Source of the DNA: Candidatus Kapaibacterium sp.
GTDB lineage: Bacteria > Bacteroidota > Ignavibacteria > Kapaibacteriales > UBA4661
Length of the DNA: 34,189 bases
Direction: 5' to 3'
Assembly (NCBI GenBank): GCA_025358765.1
Contig: JANYIG010000115.1
Location: 1-34,189 of the forward strand
The notes beneath the pieces were generated by a model. That model had not been told where the DNA came from. It saw nothing but the letters and a program-made list of their open reading frames with translations, and did not search any database. Shown in pieces: positions 1-8,936 of the stretch; position 1 is the first letter of the stretch; each line of letters begins with the position of its first letter. A program made the position numbers and the translations under genes.

Positions 1-1183
1 GATCTGACGACGAGCGGAGGTACTGGAACCGAAGGCTTGCTTTATTATTGTCGTCAATGTTGTAGTTGAATTTCGCTGTCGCTTTATTGCTAAACGTCTT
101 GAGGTCGTAGCCCTCATACACGCCCGGATCATATTGATAATTGGTAATCAAAAACTGACGGAGCGCATCAAGCTGTGTAGCACTTGCGCGAACAACTGTA
201 CCCGTACCAGCTACATCGCCAGGGCGGGCAGCACGAAAGGTCGTTGCAGGAGAACTTCTTTCCTCACGCTCGGCATTCAAAAAGAAAAACAGCTTGTTCT
301 CAATAATCGGACCGCCTACGCGGAAACCAACTTGGTAGGAATTGAAATTGTTCTGGTTAGTGGGTAACGTATTAAAATTATTTGTGTCAGCATGTTTGCC
401 TGTAACGCCATCGTTACGGAGAGTGTAGAATGCTGAAGCACGAAACTCATTATCGCCACTGCGCGTGATAGCACTCAGGGCAGCGCCTGTAAAACCGCCT
501 TGACGCACGTCATAGGGAGCAACGTTAATCTGCACTTCCTCGATAGCGTCCAACGAAATGGGCGACTGACCTGTTTGACCAGCTGGTGTCGAAGCCAAAC
601 CAAAAGTATTATTAAACACTGACCCGTCAATCGTCAGGCTGTTCAAGCGGTCGTCTTGCCCACCAAAAGAACGACCATTAGAGCGTGGGTCGGTCTTGCC
701 AATATCCACAATGTTGCGGCTGAGGGTCGGCACAGCGTTGATAACCTCTCTGCTTACGTTTGTTGACGCGCCGGTGCGTTCATTACTCATCACTTTATTT
801 CTTTGTGATATTACCACAATGTCAGCAAGTTTTACATCTCCTTCGGACATCCCTGCGTTCAGTGCGTACGGATTGCCAAGCTGAACAAAGATATCGCCAA
901 AGGCTTCTTCTTTCAATCCAATGGACGAAAATTTTACGGTGTACGGACCGCCGGTTCTCAATCCGGGTATGGTATAACGACCCGTTGAACCAGTAATAGA
1001 ACCATATTTCGTGCCGCTCGGTTCGTGCGTAGCCGCCACACGAACGCCCGAAAGCGGTTTACCTTGCTTATCTGTAACCGTGCCACTTATAGCGCCAGTT
1101 GTGAGCTGTGCGTATCCTGCAAACGGTGACAACGCAAGAAGCAATGCTACGACTGCCGTAGCAAGCAGTACACTTCTTTTCAT
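1..1183 (-). CDS. TonB-dependent receptor with carboxypeptidase-regulatory-like domain (partial, N-terminal part)
   Basis: This outer-membrane receptor starts at the ATG at 1183 and runs off the left edge of the window, so about 394 residues are visible out of roughly 1000 usual for the family. The start is supported by an AGGAG seven bases upstream. A cleavable signal peptide (MKRSVLLATAVVALLLALSP, then FAGYAQ) is followed by a carboxypeptidase-regulatory-like beta domain (from GAISGTVTDKQGKPLSGV, about residues 30-110). Next comes a plug domain that includes the segment LNSLTIDGSVFNN. Later segments such as FFFLNAEREER and ATAKFNYNIDDNNKASLRF look like early barrel strands. Proteins of this type import large substrates or act as OmpA-like surface proteins in Bacteroidota; the substrate cannot be told from this part. 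It is divergent from plsY and shares a 246-bp upstream region with it. Confidence 0.88.
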   Translation of the reverse strand, partial: MKRSVLLATAVVALLLALSPFAGYAQLTTGAISGTVTDKQGKPLSGVRVAATHEPSGTKYGSITGSTGRYTIPGLRTGGPYTVKFSSIGLKEEAFGDIFVQLGNPYALNAGMSEGDVKLADIVVISQRNKVMSNERTGASTNVSREVINAVPTLSRNIVDIGKTDPRSNGRSFGGQDDRLNSLTIDGSVFNNTFGLASTPAGQTGQSPISLDAIEEVQINVAPYDVRQGGFTGAALSAITRSGDNEFRASAFYTLRNDGVTGKHADTNNFNTLPTNQNNFNSYQVGFRVGGPIIENKLFFFLNAEREERSSPATTFRAARPGDVAGTGTVVRASATQLDALRQFLITNYQYDPGVYEGYDLKTFSNKATAKFNYNIDDNNKASLRFQYLRSSSD

Positions 1184-1251
1184 AACGACTCCTGTAAAAA
1201 AATAAAAAATGAGAGAGAATTGATTGCCAACATTCCACATACCAAGAAGGG

Positions 1252-1283
1252 CAAAAATACACTTTTGGTTCATTACATTGAAA
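1252..1283 (-). promoter_or_regulatory. Candidate Bacteroidota-type promoter for the TonB-dependent receptor
   Basis: Read on the minus strand, TATTTTTG at 1259-1252 matches the Bacteroidota -7 consensus TAnnTTTG exactly. TTTC at 1283-1280 lies 20 bases upstream, where TTTG is expected. The receptor ATG is about 70 bases downstream. The match is by eye in an AT-rich region, so chance remains possible. Confidence 0.35.
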
Positions 1284-1429
1284 GGAAATTGATTGATATT
1301 ATTAAGTCTTAACATTTTTACTGTACGGCGGCTTCCTTTCGTGCCGTTTCAATGCAATTATGTAAATTGCAAATGTCCAGTTTTTTTTTGTCTTTCCATC
1401 AAGTCTTTTTCATAAGTTGAATTCAAGTA

Positions 1430-2089
1430 ATGAATATCTTGCTTCAAATTTTGTGTGTTCTCACGGGTTATCTGATCGGTGCCTTCCCAACGGCACGTTT
1501 ACTCACGTCCTTCACATCCCAAAAAAACGTCCTTACCGAAGGCTCCGGCAACGCTGGCGCTATGAACGCGTACCGCGTGAGCGGGCAAAAGTGGGTGGGC
1601 GTACTAACGGCGGTGATTGATATTGCCAAAGGTTTTTTGGCGGTGCGGGCGGGCGTGGCTATTGGCGCTGCATTAGGAACCACGACGTTTATGGCTCCGA
1701 TGCTTTGCGGAATATTTGTTGTACTAGGACACAATTACAGCATCTTCCAGAAAATGCGTGGCGGGCGTGGCTTGGCTCCGGCAGCAGGTGTGATGCTGGC
1801 TGCAAACCCGCTTCCGGCAGCGCTTTTTGTTTTGATGTGGCTTACGGGCTACTTCGTTATTCGGCGCGATGTCCATGCGGCAAGTATGGTGGCGATTTGC
1901 GGCGTGGCGATTTTGATGTATAATGTTCCTGAGCCGCTCGTGCAGATGCTGATGCAAATTCCCATCATCAACGAAAAACAATCTATCTTTACGGTATTGG
2001 TGTATCTTATTTTGCTGCAACTCTTTGTCCGCCATCTTGAGCCAATTCGTGCGTTGCTCGGCAATGATGATCGTGAAGAGAGAACATAG
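1430..2089 (+). CDS. plsY: Glycerol-3-phosphate acyltransferase PlsY
   Basis: PlsY is an inner-membrane enzyme that transfers an acyl group from acyl-phosphate to glycerol-3-phosphate, the first step of phospholipid synthesis. The 219-residue protein has the usual length and hydrophobic segments. It carries the three family motifs: GYLIGAFPTA near the N-terminus, GSGNAGAMNAYRV (family form GSGNxGATNxxR) at about residues 37-50, and GHNYSIFQKMRGGRG (family form GHxFPVFLxFKGGKG) at about 100-115. The last motif has R in place of the usual K. The start at 1430 places the first membrane segment correctly, but there is no clear ribosome binding site. No terminator with a U-tract follows; only a weak AT-rich inverted repeat is seen downstream. 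Confidence 0.93.
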   Translation: MNILLQILCVLTGYLIGAFPTARLLTSFTSQKNVLTEGSGNAGAMNAYRVSGQKWVGVLTAVIDIAKGFLAVRAGVAIGAALGTTTFMAPMLCGIFVVLGHNYSIFQKMRGGRGLAPAAGVMLAANPLPAALFVLMWLTGYFVIRRDVHAASMVAICGVAILMYNVPEPLVQMLMQIPIINEKQSIFTVLVYLILLQLFVRHLEPIRALLGNDDREERT

Positions 2090-2164
2090 AGATCGGAGAA
2101 TAATGGGGGATTTTTCTTACGACTCTCACCTTTTGACGTTTTATGTCTGGTTACTACCACGTAA

Positions 2165-2205
2165 ATTGTATTTTCAAATTTGAAACGATGTATGAAAGAT
2201 ACAAT
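2165..2205. repeat. Weak AT-rich inverted repeat after plsY
   Basis: ATTGTAT-TTTC at 2165-2175 pairs with GAAAGATACAAT at 2194-2205, with one bulged base. The 14-bp palindrome TTTCAAATTTGAAA (2172-2185) overlaps the left arm. There is no U-tract, so it is either a poor terminator or a chance AT-rich palindrome. The rest of 2090-2239 shows nothing recognisable. Confidence 0.3.
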
Positions 2206-2239
2206 CGGAACTATGCTTATTCATTCGTTGTTTTCATTG

Positions 2240-2382
2240 GAGTTTATTCCGAATACTTTTTTCTGTCATTCCCGCGAAGGTGAGAATCCAGACCACAAGC
2301 GACCTCTGAATGTCTGCTGGAGCTTACTATAGCAAAGGCTGGGGGAGATGTGACAGACCTGCAAATAATTCGGAATACACTC
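2240..2382. repeat. Degenerate palindromic repeat element (MITE/REP-like) upstream of sdhC
   Basis: The element is bounded by inverted ends: GAGTTTATTCCGAAT at 2240-2254 and its near-perfect reverse complement ATTCGGAATACACTC at 2368-2382 (14 of 15 pair). Nested inside are TCTGTCA (2262-2268) against TGACAGA (2351-2357), and TCCAG (2287-2291) against CTGGA (2317-2321). The left half contains TGTCATTCCCGCGAAGG (2264-2280) followed by GAGAATCCAG, which resembles the dispersed palindromes of the TGTCATTCCCGCGAA...GGGAATCC type seen between genes in many bacteria. The right half has diverged. I see no target-site duplication and no ORF inside. It ends 41 bases before the sdhC start codon. Confidence 0.6.
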
Positions 2383-2423
2383 TACTGTTTCAGTTTTGTA
2401 TTATTTTTTCTTGGGAGGTTATT

Positions 2424-3086
2424 GTGAGTGCTTTTGATAAGTTTTTCAAGTATTCAATTGGCAAAAAGCAGGTAATGGGCGTTTTGGGCTTGTTGCTATG
2501 CGGTTTTGCGCTCGTCCATATGACGGGGAATTTTCTGGTGTTTCGAGGGGAAGATCAATTTAACGCCTACGGCGAATTTCTGCATCATCTTCCTGCCTTT
2601 CGTTTTATTGAACTTAGCCTTGCGGCGCTCTTTATTGTCCATATTGTGATGGGCTTGGTACTTGCGGTGCAAAACAGCCGTGCTCGTCCCGAAGGTTATG
2701 CCGTGAAAAAGGCTGCCGGCGGTGCTACGCTTGGTTCCTCGACGATGGCATATACCGGCACGTATTTTATTCTATTTCTCGTTCTTCATTTGCTAAATAT
2801 TCGTTTTGGCATTCTTCCACAAGTGGCTGACAGCATGGAAGATTACGGCATTGTGGCAAACGTGCTGGCAAATCCGATTTGGGCAACGTTCTACGTGGTG
2901 TCCGCATTGGTATTAGGGTTGCATCTTAGTCATGGTTTGCAAAGTTCATTCCAATCGCTCGGGTTTTATGACCGCGAGTACACGCCGCTTTTGAAAAAAA
3001 TTAGCATTCTTTACGGTATTGTGATTGCCGTCGGTTATAGTGCTATTGCGCTGTTCATGCTTGTGAAGCACGGACAAGGCGGTTAG
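2424..3086 (+). CDS. sdhC: Succinate dehydrogenase/fumarate reductase cytochrome b558 subunit
   Basis: SdhC is the di-heme membrane anchor of complex II; it passes electrons between the SdhAB head and menaquinone. I chose the GTG at 2424 because GGGAGG lies 6 bases upstream (2413-2418). It gives the usual 220-residue protein that begins at the conserved KFFKYSIGKKQVMG. The frame is open further upstream to an ATG at 2310, but that would add a non-family tail encoded by the repeat element. Five hydrophobic segments are visible. Histidines at about 32, 73, 122 and 170 are placed in membrane segments as expected for the two hemes of the b558 (Bacillus/Wolinella) type. No sdhD is present, as expected for this type. 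Confidence 0.9.
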   Translation: MSAFDKFFKYSIGKKQVMGVLGLLLCGFALVHMTGNFLVFRGEDQFNAYGEFLHHLPAFRFIELSLAALFIVHIVMGLVLAVQNSRARPEGYAVKKAAGGATLGSSTMAYTGTYFILFLVLHLLNIRFGILPQVADSMEDYGIVANVLANPIWATFYVVSALVLGLHLSHGLQSSFQSLGFYDREYTPLLKKISILYGIVIAVGYSAIALFMLVKHGQGG

Positions 3087-3183
3087 TAGCCACTTGGTCA
3101 TTTGGCGATGCGATTAACAAGGAAATATACAAGAAGACTTCAATTCATACTTTTTAATTTTATTAATTTTAATTGGGAAAACT

Positions 3184-5091
3184 ATGTTGGATTCCAAAGT
3201 TCCAAGTGGTCCCTTAGCTGAGAAATGGGATAAACACAAGTTTGAATCAAAACTCGTGAACCCTGCTAACCGCCGCAAGTTCTCCGTGATTGTGGTGGGA
3301 ACAGGTTTGGCGGGTGCGGCTGCCTCCGCGACGCTCGCAGAAATGGGCTACAACGTCAAGACGTTCTGTTTTCAAGACAGCCCCCGCAGGGCGCACAGCA
3401 TTGCGGCGCAAGGCGGTATCAATGCGGCAAAAAACTACCGTAACGACGGTGATAGCATTTACCGTTTGTTCTACGACACCATCAAAGGCGGCGATTACCG
3501 CGCCCGCGAGGGAAATGTTCACCGTCTTGCACAGGTGAGCGTGAACATCATTGACCAGTGTGTGGCGCAGGGTGTGCCGTTCGCACGGGAATACGGTGGA
3601 ATGCTTGATAACCGTTCCTTCGGCGGCGCTCAAGTATCGCGGACGTTCTACGCTCGTGGGCAAACCGGACAACAACTCCTGCTTGGCGCATACAGTGCAT
3701 TGGAGCGTCAAATCCACTTAGGTACGGTGGAAATGCACTCGCGCACGGAAATGCTTGAGCTTGTGGTGATTAACGGCACTGCACGAGGCATTATTACTCG
3801 TGATTTGGTTACAGGGGCTGTTGAACGCCACGTAGCAGACGCAGTGTTACTTTGTACGGGCGGTTACGGCAACGTGTTTTTCCTTTCGACCAACGCGCAA
3901 GGCTCAAACGTGACGGCAACATGGCGTGCACACCGCAAAGGCGCGTTTTTTGCGAACCCATGCTACACGCAGATTCACCCGACGTGTATTCCAGTTCACG
4001 GCGAAGACCAATCCAAACTCACGCTGATGAGTGAGAGTTTGCGGAATGACGGTCGCGTTTGGGTTCCAAAGAGCAAAGGTGAGACACGTCGCCCGGAGGA
4101 GATTCCTGAAAGTGACCGCGATTATTTCCTTGAGCGCAAGTATCCGTCGTTTGGCAACCTCGTTCCACGCGATGTGGCTTCGCGCAATGCAAAAGCGGTC
4201 TGCGATGAGGGGCGCGGTGTGAGCGGCGGCATGGCGGTGTATATGGATTTTGCTGATGCTATCAAGCGCGTTGGTGAACACACCATCCGCGACCGCTACG
4301 GCAACCTGTTCGATATGTACGCAAAAATCACGGCGGAAAATCCATATGAAACGCCTATGAAAATCTATCCGGCTGTGCATTACACGATGGGTGGCTTGTG
4401 GGTGGACTACAACTTGATGAGCAATGTTCCGGGATTGTTCGTATTGGGCGAGGCAAACTTCTCCGACCACGGTGCAAACCGCTTGGGCGCAAGTGCGCTG
4501 ATGCAGGGTTTAGCAGACGGATATTTCGTGATTCCCTATACGCTCGGCAATTATTTCGGTAGTACAAAATCTGAACCCGTCACAACCGATCACGACGCAT
4601 TCAAAGAAGCGGAAGCCGCCGTGAACGAACGTACCAACAAACTGCTTTCTATCAAAGGCAATCGCACGGTGCTGTCGTTCCACAAAGAGCTTGGCAAAGT
4701 TATGTGGGATGATTGTGGTATGGCACGAAATAAAGAGGGTTTGAACAACGCACTAAAACGCATTCCCGAAATCCGCGAGGAATTCTGGCAAAACGTTGCT
4801 GTAACAGGTTCAGGTGATGATTTTAACCAAACATTGGAGCGTGCTGGGCGTGTGGCGGACTTCCTCGAATTTGGCGAAATGTTTGCTCACGATGCGTTGT
4901 TACGTGAGGAAAGCTGTGGCGGACACTTCCGCGAAGAACACCAAACTGAGGAAAACGAGGCAAAACGCGACGACGATAACTTTGCCCACGTTGCGGCGTA
5001 CGAATTTAACGGCTATGGCAAAACACCGACACGTCATGTTGAACAACTTGTCTTTGAAAACGTCAAACTTACGCAAAGGAGCTACAAATAA
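3184..5091 (+). CDS. sdhA: Succinate dehydrogenase/fumarate reductase flavoprotein subunit
   Basis: SdhA is the catalytic flavoprotein that interconverts succinate and fumarate on the cytoplasmic face of complex II. The 635-residue length matches the Bacteroidota/epsilon-proteobacterial type. The FAD-binding VVGTGLAGA lies at about residues 37-45. His71 in [14 protein letters not shown] is the covalent FAD attachment site. Further conserved blocks are [16 protein letters not shown], the MGGLWVDYN region around 405, and [18 protein letters not shown] near 420-437. It lies 97 bases after sdhC and overlaps sdhB by one base (TAATG), so translation of sdhA and sdhB is probably coupled. Confidence 0.97.
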   Translation: MLDSKVPSGPLAEKWDKHKFESKLVNPANRRKFSVIVVGTGLAGAAASATLAEMGYNVKTFCFQDSPRRAHSIAAQGGINAAKNYRNDGDSIYRLFYDTIKGGDYRAREGNVHRLAQVSVNIIDQCVAQGVPFAREYGGMLDNRSFGGAQVSRTFYARGQTGQQLLLGAYSALERQIHLGTVEMHSRTEMLELVVINGTARGIITRDLVTGAVERHVADAVLLCTGGYGNVFFLSTNAQGSNVTATWRAHRKGAFFANPCYTQIHPTCIPVHGEDQSKLTLMSESLRNDGRVWVPKSKGETRRPEEIPESDRDYFLERKYPSFGNLVPRDVASRNAKAVCDEGRGVSGGMAVYMDFADAIKRVGEHTIRDRYGNLFDMYAKITAENPYETPMKIYPAVHYTMGGLWVDYNLMSNVPGLFVLGEANFSDHGANRLGASALMQGLADGYFVIPYTLGNYFGSTKSEPVTTDHDAFKEAEAAVNERTNKLLSIKGNRTVLSFHKELGKVMWDDCGMARNKEGLNNALKRIPEIREEFWQNVAVTGSGDDFNQTLERAGRVADFLEFGEMFAHDALLREESCGGHFREEHQTEENEAKRDDDNFAHVAAYEFNGYGKTPTRHVEQLVFENVKLTQRSYK

Positions 5092-5885
5092 TGGCTACAA
5101 CAAACGGTTCCATCAATGGACACTCCGATGGTCATAGCGGCAAGACCATCGCTTTACATCTGCAAGTATGGCGGCAGAAAAACAGCACTACCAAAGGTCA
5201 TTTTGAGAATTATGATTTGAGCGGTGTTTCAACGGAAATGTCGTTTCTTGACATGCTTGATATGCTTAATGAACAACTCACACACGAAGGTAAAGAACCC
5301 GTTGCGTTCGACCACGACTGCCGCGAGGGTATCTGTGGTACGTGTAGCCTGATGATCAACGGCTATGCTCACGGACCGGATGAACACACCACTACGTGCC
5401 AAACCCATATCCGTTCATTCAGTGATGGCGAGACGATTGTGATTGAGCCATGGAGGGCGCGGGCATTCCCGCCAATCAAGGATTTAGTGGTTGACCGCAC
5501 GTCATTTGACCTTCTTATCCAAGCCGGTGGCTACGTGTCGGTCAGCACGGGCGGTGTGCCGGATGGCAACGCAATCGCCGTTGCAAAAGAGTCTTCCGAC
5601 AAAGCGATGGATGCGGCAGCGTGTATTGGCTGTGGTGCGTGTGTAGCTGCCTGCCCGAACGCTTCGGCAATGCTTTTTGCAAGCGCAAAAATCTCGCACC
5701 TTGCTTTGCTTCCGCAAGGGCAAGTCGAGCGTAAAAACCGCGTGGCGAATATGGTTCGTGCTATGGATGAACTTGGCTTTGGCAACTGTACTAATCACGG
5801 CGAATGCGAAGCCGTTTGTCCGAAGGAGATAAAGATGGACAATATCGCTCGTATGAACCGCGAATACTACTTTGCAGCGCTGTAA
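5091..5885 (+). CDS. sdhB: Succinate dehydrogenase/fumarate reductase iron-sulfur subunit
   Basis: SdhB carries electrons from the SdhA flavin to the SdhC hemes through three iron-sulfur clusters. The 2Fe-2S ligands are Cys77, Cys82, Cys85 (CREGICGTC) and Cys103. The ferredoxin-like half has [12 protein letters not shown] (Cys178, 181, 184, 188) and a second set at Cys233, Cys239 and Cys243 ([12 protein letters not shown]). Length (264) and spacing fit the b558-type enzymes. The start codon overlaps the sdhA stop, and AAAGGAG lies upstream at 5075-5081. It is the last gene of the operon and is followed by a strong terminator. Confidence 0.97.
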   Translation: MATTNGSINGHSDGHSGKTIALHLQVWRQKNSTTKGHFENYDLSGVSTEMSFLDMLDMLNEQLTHEGKEPVAFDHDCREGICGTCSLMINGYAHGPDEHTTTCQTHIRSFSDGETIVIEPWRARAFPPIKDLVVDRTSFDLLIQAGGYVSVSTGGVPDGNAIAVAKESSDKAMDAAACIGCGACVAACPNASAMLFASAKISHLALLPQGQVERKNRVANMVRAMDELGFGNCTNHGECEAVCPKEIKMDNIARMNREYYFAAL

Positions 5886-5911
5886 TCACAAACGATGCTC
5901 TTTAAATTGAG

Positions 5912-5950
5912 AAAGCCCGTACTGAATTATCTTCGGTACGGGCTTTTTAT
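5912..5950 (+). terminator. Rho-independent terminator of the sdhCAB operon
   Basis: AAAGCCCGTAC (5912-5922) pairs perfectly with GTACGGGCTTT (5936-5946) across a 13-base loop and runs into TTAT. It lies 27 bases after the sdhB stop codon and before the convergent NamZ-like gene. Confidence 0.9.
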
Positions 5951-5983
5951 ATCATGGCGTTTTCAGCACCTTGTACGTGGGGC

Positions 5984-7258
5984 TTAGTCGTACAGAAGAT
6001 ATTTTTTTCGCAACTCGCCGAACTCCTTCACGCCTTTGGTGGCGAATTTCCGTACTTCTTCGTCAGGGGATTTTTTCACGAACAAAAGGTCGAAGAGCTT
6101 ATCACTGCCCGCTACTTTGGTAAACATCGAGCGGAGATTGTCGGTGATGGATTTTGGTGCGAAGAACTCAGGATGCACCGCCCGCAAGGCAAGCATCAGC
6201 TCCAAACCCGCTGTAAACGGACGGAAGCGTGTTGCATCGGGGAAAAACGTGAGCAAAATGCCATTGCAATCCGTGTTAGCAAATTTATTGTAAAACGGAC
6301 GGAAGCGCGTGGGTACAAGCGCCAAACTATTCATTGGTGTTCGTCGAAGTGCTTCTAATACGAGGTCAGGGTTTAAAAGTGGTGAGCCAAGCAATTGAAA
6401 TGGAGAAGTAAAACCTACGCCTACGCTAAACAGCGATAACTCGCCTAACAGCCCTATGACTGCCATTCCACGCACCGCATCAATGCTGGGTACGTGTGGC
6501 GAGGTTGGAATCCACTGAAAATCGGTGTCTTCCCACGTCATCCAGCGTTGCCAACCTTCTGCTTTAACCACCGTAAGCTGGCATCTGCGCGGCTTGCCTG
6601 TGCTGTCGTGCGGAAGCCACCCTTCACCGTTGATGAGTTGAGCTAATTCAGCCAACGTACAGCCGTGAACGTAGGGAATCGGTATAATCCCCACAAACGA
6701 GGCAACCGTTGTGTCTAACACTGCGCCGTCCATGATTTTTCCGCCGAGTGGATTCGGTCTATCCAAGATTGTAAGCGGTTTGCCGAACTCTGCACAAGCA
6801 TCCATCACGTTATACAGAGTGCCGAGATAGGTATAGGGGCGAACCCCAACGTCTTGAATATCGAACACAACGGCATCACAAGCGGCGAGCATGGCTTTGG
6901 TGGGACGGCGCGTTTTGCCGTAAAGTGAGAACGAGTTGATGCCGTAAATCACATCGGTATCCTGCACAGCATCGCCCGCCCGTGCTAACCCGTAATAGCC
7001 GTGTTCTGGCGTTAGCACAGAAATAACTTTGCATGATTTTGCCGCCAGAAACGCATCAAGCGTCGAAGCTAATGTCCGCATTCTGCCGCTTTGGTTTGTG
7101 ACGAGCGTAATTTTCTGATTTTGGAACATTGAAAAATTTTGGCTGACCACAACATCAATTCCGTTTTTCACATCGTATCGGAAGGATTGTTGAGCGATGG
7201 CGCCGGGGGCAGCAGACAACATCACAGCAAGAAACAAACAAACGAAGCGCTGATTCAT
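5984..7258 (-). CDS. namZ: NamZ-like exo-beta-N-acetylmuramidase (DUF1343)
   Basis: DUF1343 proteins of the NamZ type remove terminal MurNAc from the non-reducing end of peptidoglycan chains or muropeptides, feeding cell-wall recycling. The 424-residue protein has a signal peptide (cleavage likely after AIAQ, near residue 23), so it acts outside the cytoplasm. Family blocks are LVTNQSG (52-58), TPEHGYYG (83-90), NSFSLYG (108-114), FDIQDVGVRPYTY (132-144), LDRPNPLGG (165-173) and HGCTLAELA (198-206). This order and spacing match the family closely. The ATG at 7258 gives a good signal peptide. It is convergent with sdhB and lies downstream of the LysM gene, separated from it by a terminator, so it probably has its own promoter. 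The symbol is by family, not by proven activity. Confidence 0.88.
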   Translation of the reverse strand: MNQRFVCLFLAVMLSAAPGAIAQQSFRYDVKNGIDVVVSQNFSMFQNQKITLVTNQSGRMRTLASTLDAFLAAKSCKVISVLTPEHGYYGLARAGDAVQDTDVIYGINSFSLYGKTRRPTKAMLAACDAVVFDIQDVGVRPYTYLGTLYNVMDACAEFGKPLTILDRPNPLGGKIMDGAVLDTTVASFVGIIPIPYVHGCTLAELAQLINGEGWLPHDSTGKPRRCQLTVVKAEGWQRWMTWEDTDFQWIPTSPHVPSIDAVRGMAVIGLLGELSLFSVGVGFTSPFQLLGSPLLNPDLVLEALRRTPMNSLALVPTRFRPFYNKFANTDCNGILLTFFPDATRFRPFTAGLELMLALRAVHPEFFAPKSITDNLRSMFTKVAGSDKLFDLLFVKKSPDEEVRKFATKGVKEFGELRKKYLLYD

Positions 7259-7300
7259 TAGGGCTCAATTCTGCGCTAAAAGTGATTCATAAAGGCAATA

Positions 7301-7328
7301 AAAAATCCCGTTTCAACAAGAAACGGGA
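7301..7328 (-). terminator. Rho-independent terminator of the LysM gene
   Basis: On the minus strand TCCCGTTTC (7328-7320) pairs perfectly with GAAACGGGA (7314-7306) across a five-base loop and is followed by a run of T (7305-7301 read as TTTTT). It lies 57 bases after the stop codon of the LysM protein. Confidence 0.88.
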
Positions 7329-7384
7329 CGGAAAACTTCGCTTACAAAAATACGAACGTGGCTGAAATATTACAGCACACGAAA

Positions 7385-8203
7385 TTAGTTATTCGCACCG
7401 TTTGTTCTGATGGGCAATTGCGGATTGCCGTTTTTGTCAAGCGTGATGCGCTTCGTGCGGTAATACTTGCGTTCTGCCTTAACTTCATCGTCTGTTTTTT
7501 CTGTTTTTGCCGGAATTTGCAATTGCTGTCCTGGGAAGATGATGTCAGGATTGCGGATGATCTCTTTGTTTGCAACCCAGATTTTGGGCCAAAGGAACGG
7601 GTCGTTATAGATTTCCTGCCGTGCGGAAATATTCCATAAACACTCACGATTTTCGGACCATGTACCAACAGTATAACCTTTGACCTTCTTTTCGCGATAG
7701 AGGCTTTTAATCTCGTTGCCGAGCGCGAGAACGCGGGGGTAAAATTCTGGTAGGACGGCGATTTTCTCTTTGCGAAGTGCGGTCAACTCATCATCAAGTG
7801 ATTTCACTTGGTCTTGACGTTCGAGCAATTGGTCTTCGGAGAGTTGTTTCATCTCACGGACTTTGCCTTCAAGGATTCCTAAGCGCTGACGGAATTTTTC
7901 AACATCTTCTTTGGTTGCGCCTATAAGCACATAAAGAGAGTTTTCGCAATCGGCAAGCTGTTGTTGAAGTTTGGGCAAATCTAATCGCGCTTTGTCGGCT
8001 TTATCGTTGACTTGCTTCAGTTGTGCTTCAAGGTTTGTTACGTTATCTCTGAGGTCTTTAATCCGAACATCACCTTCTTCTTTGGTGAGTTGCTCATCAG
8101 GCTTGTTTGGGTCGAGCGGTACTTGTTTTTGTTGTGCTTGCGCTTGTACGCTCCATGTTGCCAGCGTGAGCATCACGACTGGAACAACAAGTGTTTTCTT
8201 CAT
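7385..8203 (-). CDS. Secreted coiled-coil protein with C-terminal LysM domain
   Basis: This is a probable periplasmic peptidoglycan-binding protein of 272 residues. A signal peptide (MKKTLVVPVVMLTLATWSVQ, cut near AQAQQ) is followed by a long heptad-rich region, about residues 45-170, with many K, E, Q and L. A LysM module spans about 177-231 (from YTVGTWSENRECLW to FPGQQLQIP). Within the module, DPFLWPKIWVANKEII is the usual helix pair. The basic, Asn-rich tail has no known motif. LysM binds the GlcNAc-MurNAc backbone. The upstream lipoprotein gene, 65 bases away, also encodes a coiled coil, so the two may form an outer membrane-to-wall tether. That role is inference. Confidence 0.85.
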   Translation of the reverse strand: MKKTLVVPVVMLTLATWSVQAQAQQKQVPLDPNKPDEQLTKEEGDVRIKDLRDNVTNLEAQLKQVNDKADKARLDLPKLQQQLADCENSLYVLIGATKEDVEKFRQRLGILEGKVREMKQLSEDQLLERQDQVKSLDDELTALRKEKIAVLPEFYPRVLALGNEIKSLYREKKVKGYTVGTWSENRECLWNISARQEIYNDPFLWPKIWVANKEIIRNPDIIFPGQQLQIPAKTEKTDDEVKAERKYYRTKRITLDKNGNPQLPIRTNGANN

Positions 8204-8268
8204 AATGCTATGTGATTGAGTTGGGAGTAACGTGTTTTTCTATAAATACTTCGACACCGAGATGATGG

Positions 8269-8646
8269 TTATTTACTCTTCTTGGGTGTGGTTTTGGTGC
8301 TGTCGGCGGATGATGCAGCGTCGGGCCAGACATTAGGCCACTGAGCCAAACGTTGTTCTACGGCGGCTTTATCCTCTTTGCATTTATTGACTGCTTTTTG
8401 GCGGTCGGCAATTTCAGACTCAAGACGGGCAATGTCGCCCTGTGTGGCTTTGATTTTGTCGTTGAGCGCCGTTTGTTGTTTGCGGAGTTCGCGGATTTGT
8501 GAAAGCTGCTCTTCGGTGATTTTACTTGCTCCGCAGCCTGTAGCAAGTAAGGCAATCACTGCCACTCCAGCAAGCACTGTGCGGCTAAACGTAAGATTAA
8601 ACCTGTAGTTGAACGTTGTGCGGTTGACCTTCGGATTAAGTCTCAT
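8269..8646 (-). CDS. Small coiled-coil lipoprotein
   Basis: The 125-residue protein carries a lipobox LLATGC with the lipid-attachment cysteine at residue 38. A heptad-rich helix follows (about 43-97, with repeated K, E, Q, I and L), then a Trp/Pro segment QWPNVWPDAA and a Ser/Lys-rich tail. The n-region before the hydrophobic segment is unusually long. The ATG at 8646 is nevertheless supported by GAGGAG eight bases upstream. It resembles small outer-membrane lipoproteins in layout, but I do not recognise a named family. It precedes the LysM gene on the same strand and is probably co-transcribed with it. Confidence 0.75.
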   Translation of the reverse strand: MRLNPKVNRTTFNYRFNLTFSRTVLAGVAVIALLATGCGASKITEEQLSQIRELRKQQTALNDKIKATQGDIARLESEIADRQKAVNKCKEDKAAVEQRLAQWPNVWPDAASSADSTKTTPKKSK

Positions 8647-8757
8647 GGGATAGTCTCCTCGTACCTAATTCGTGAAACGATTATGGAATTTATAGCAGAA
8701 TTTTTTACATTAGAATAAACTAAACAGGCTTTAAATATAGTACATTTTTCTTTTATT

Positions 8758-8786
8758 CTACTATTGCACCTACTCTTTTTTGTCAA
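8758..8786 (-). promoter_or_regulatory. Candidate sigma70-type promoter for the lipoprotein-LysM operon
   Basis: On the minus strand TTGACA (8786-8781) is a perfect -35 box. TAGTAG stands 17 bases downstream and TAGAAT 20 bases downstream as possible -10 boxes. The lipoprotein start is about 110 bases further on. The -10 boxes are weak, so this is a tentative call. Confidence 0.3.
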
Positions 8787-8936
8787 GAAACCAAATAAAG
8801 CTCTACCAAGGCGGACGGCAGCAATGCGAAATTGCATATCAAACCTTTGCGGAATTTGTCGTAAATTCAAAGTCTTTGGTTAAATGTATTTGCCTCTGAG
8901 GATTGCGGCAACAACAAAACTGCACTAAAAACTGCG

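Noticed and set aside
2310-2423. Longer sdhC start at the ATG at 2310
   Set aside because: The added 38 residues come from the palindromic repeat element and do not belong to the family; the GTG at 2424 has GGGAGG upstream and gives the usual length.
3904-4470. Long open frame (188 codons) on the minus strand inside sdhA
   Set aside because: It lies wholly within the highly conserved sdhA coding region, has no family motif and no ribosome binding site; the same holds for 3247-3717.
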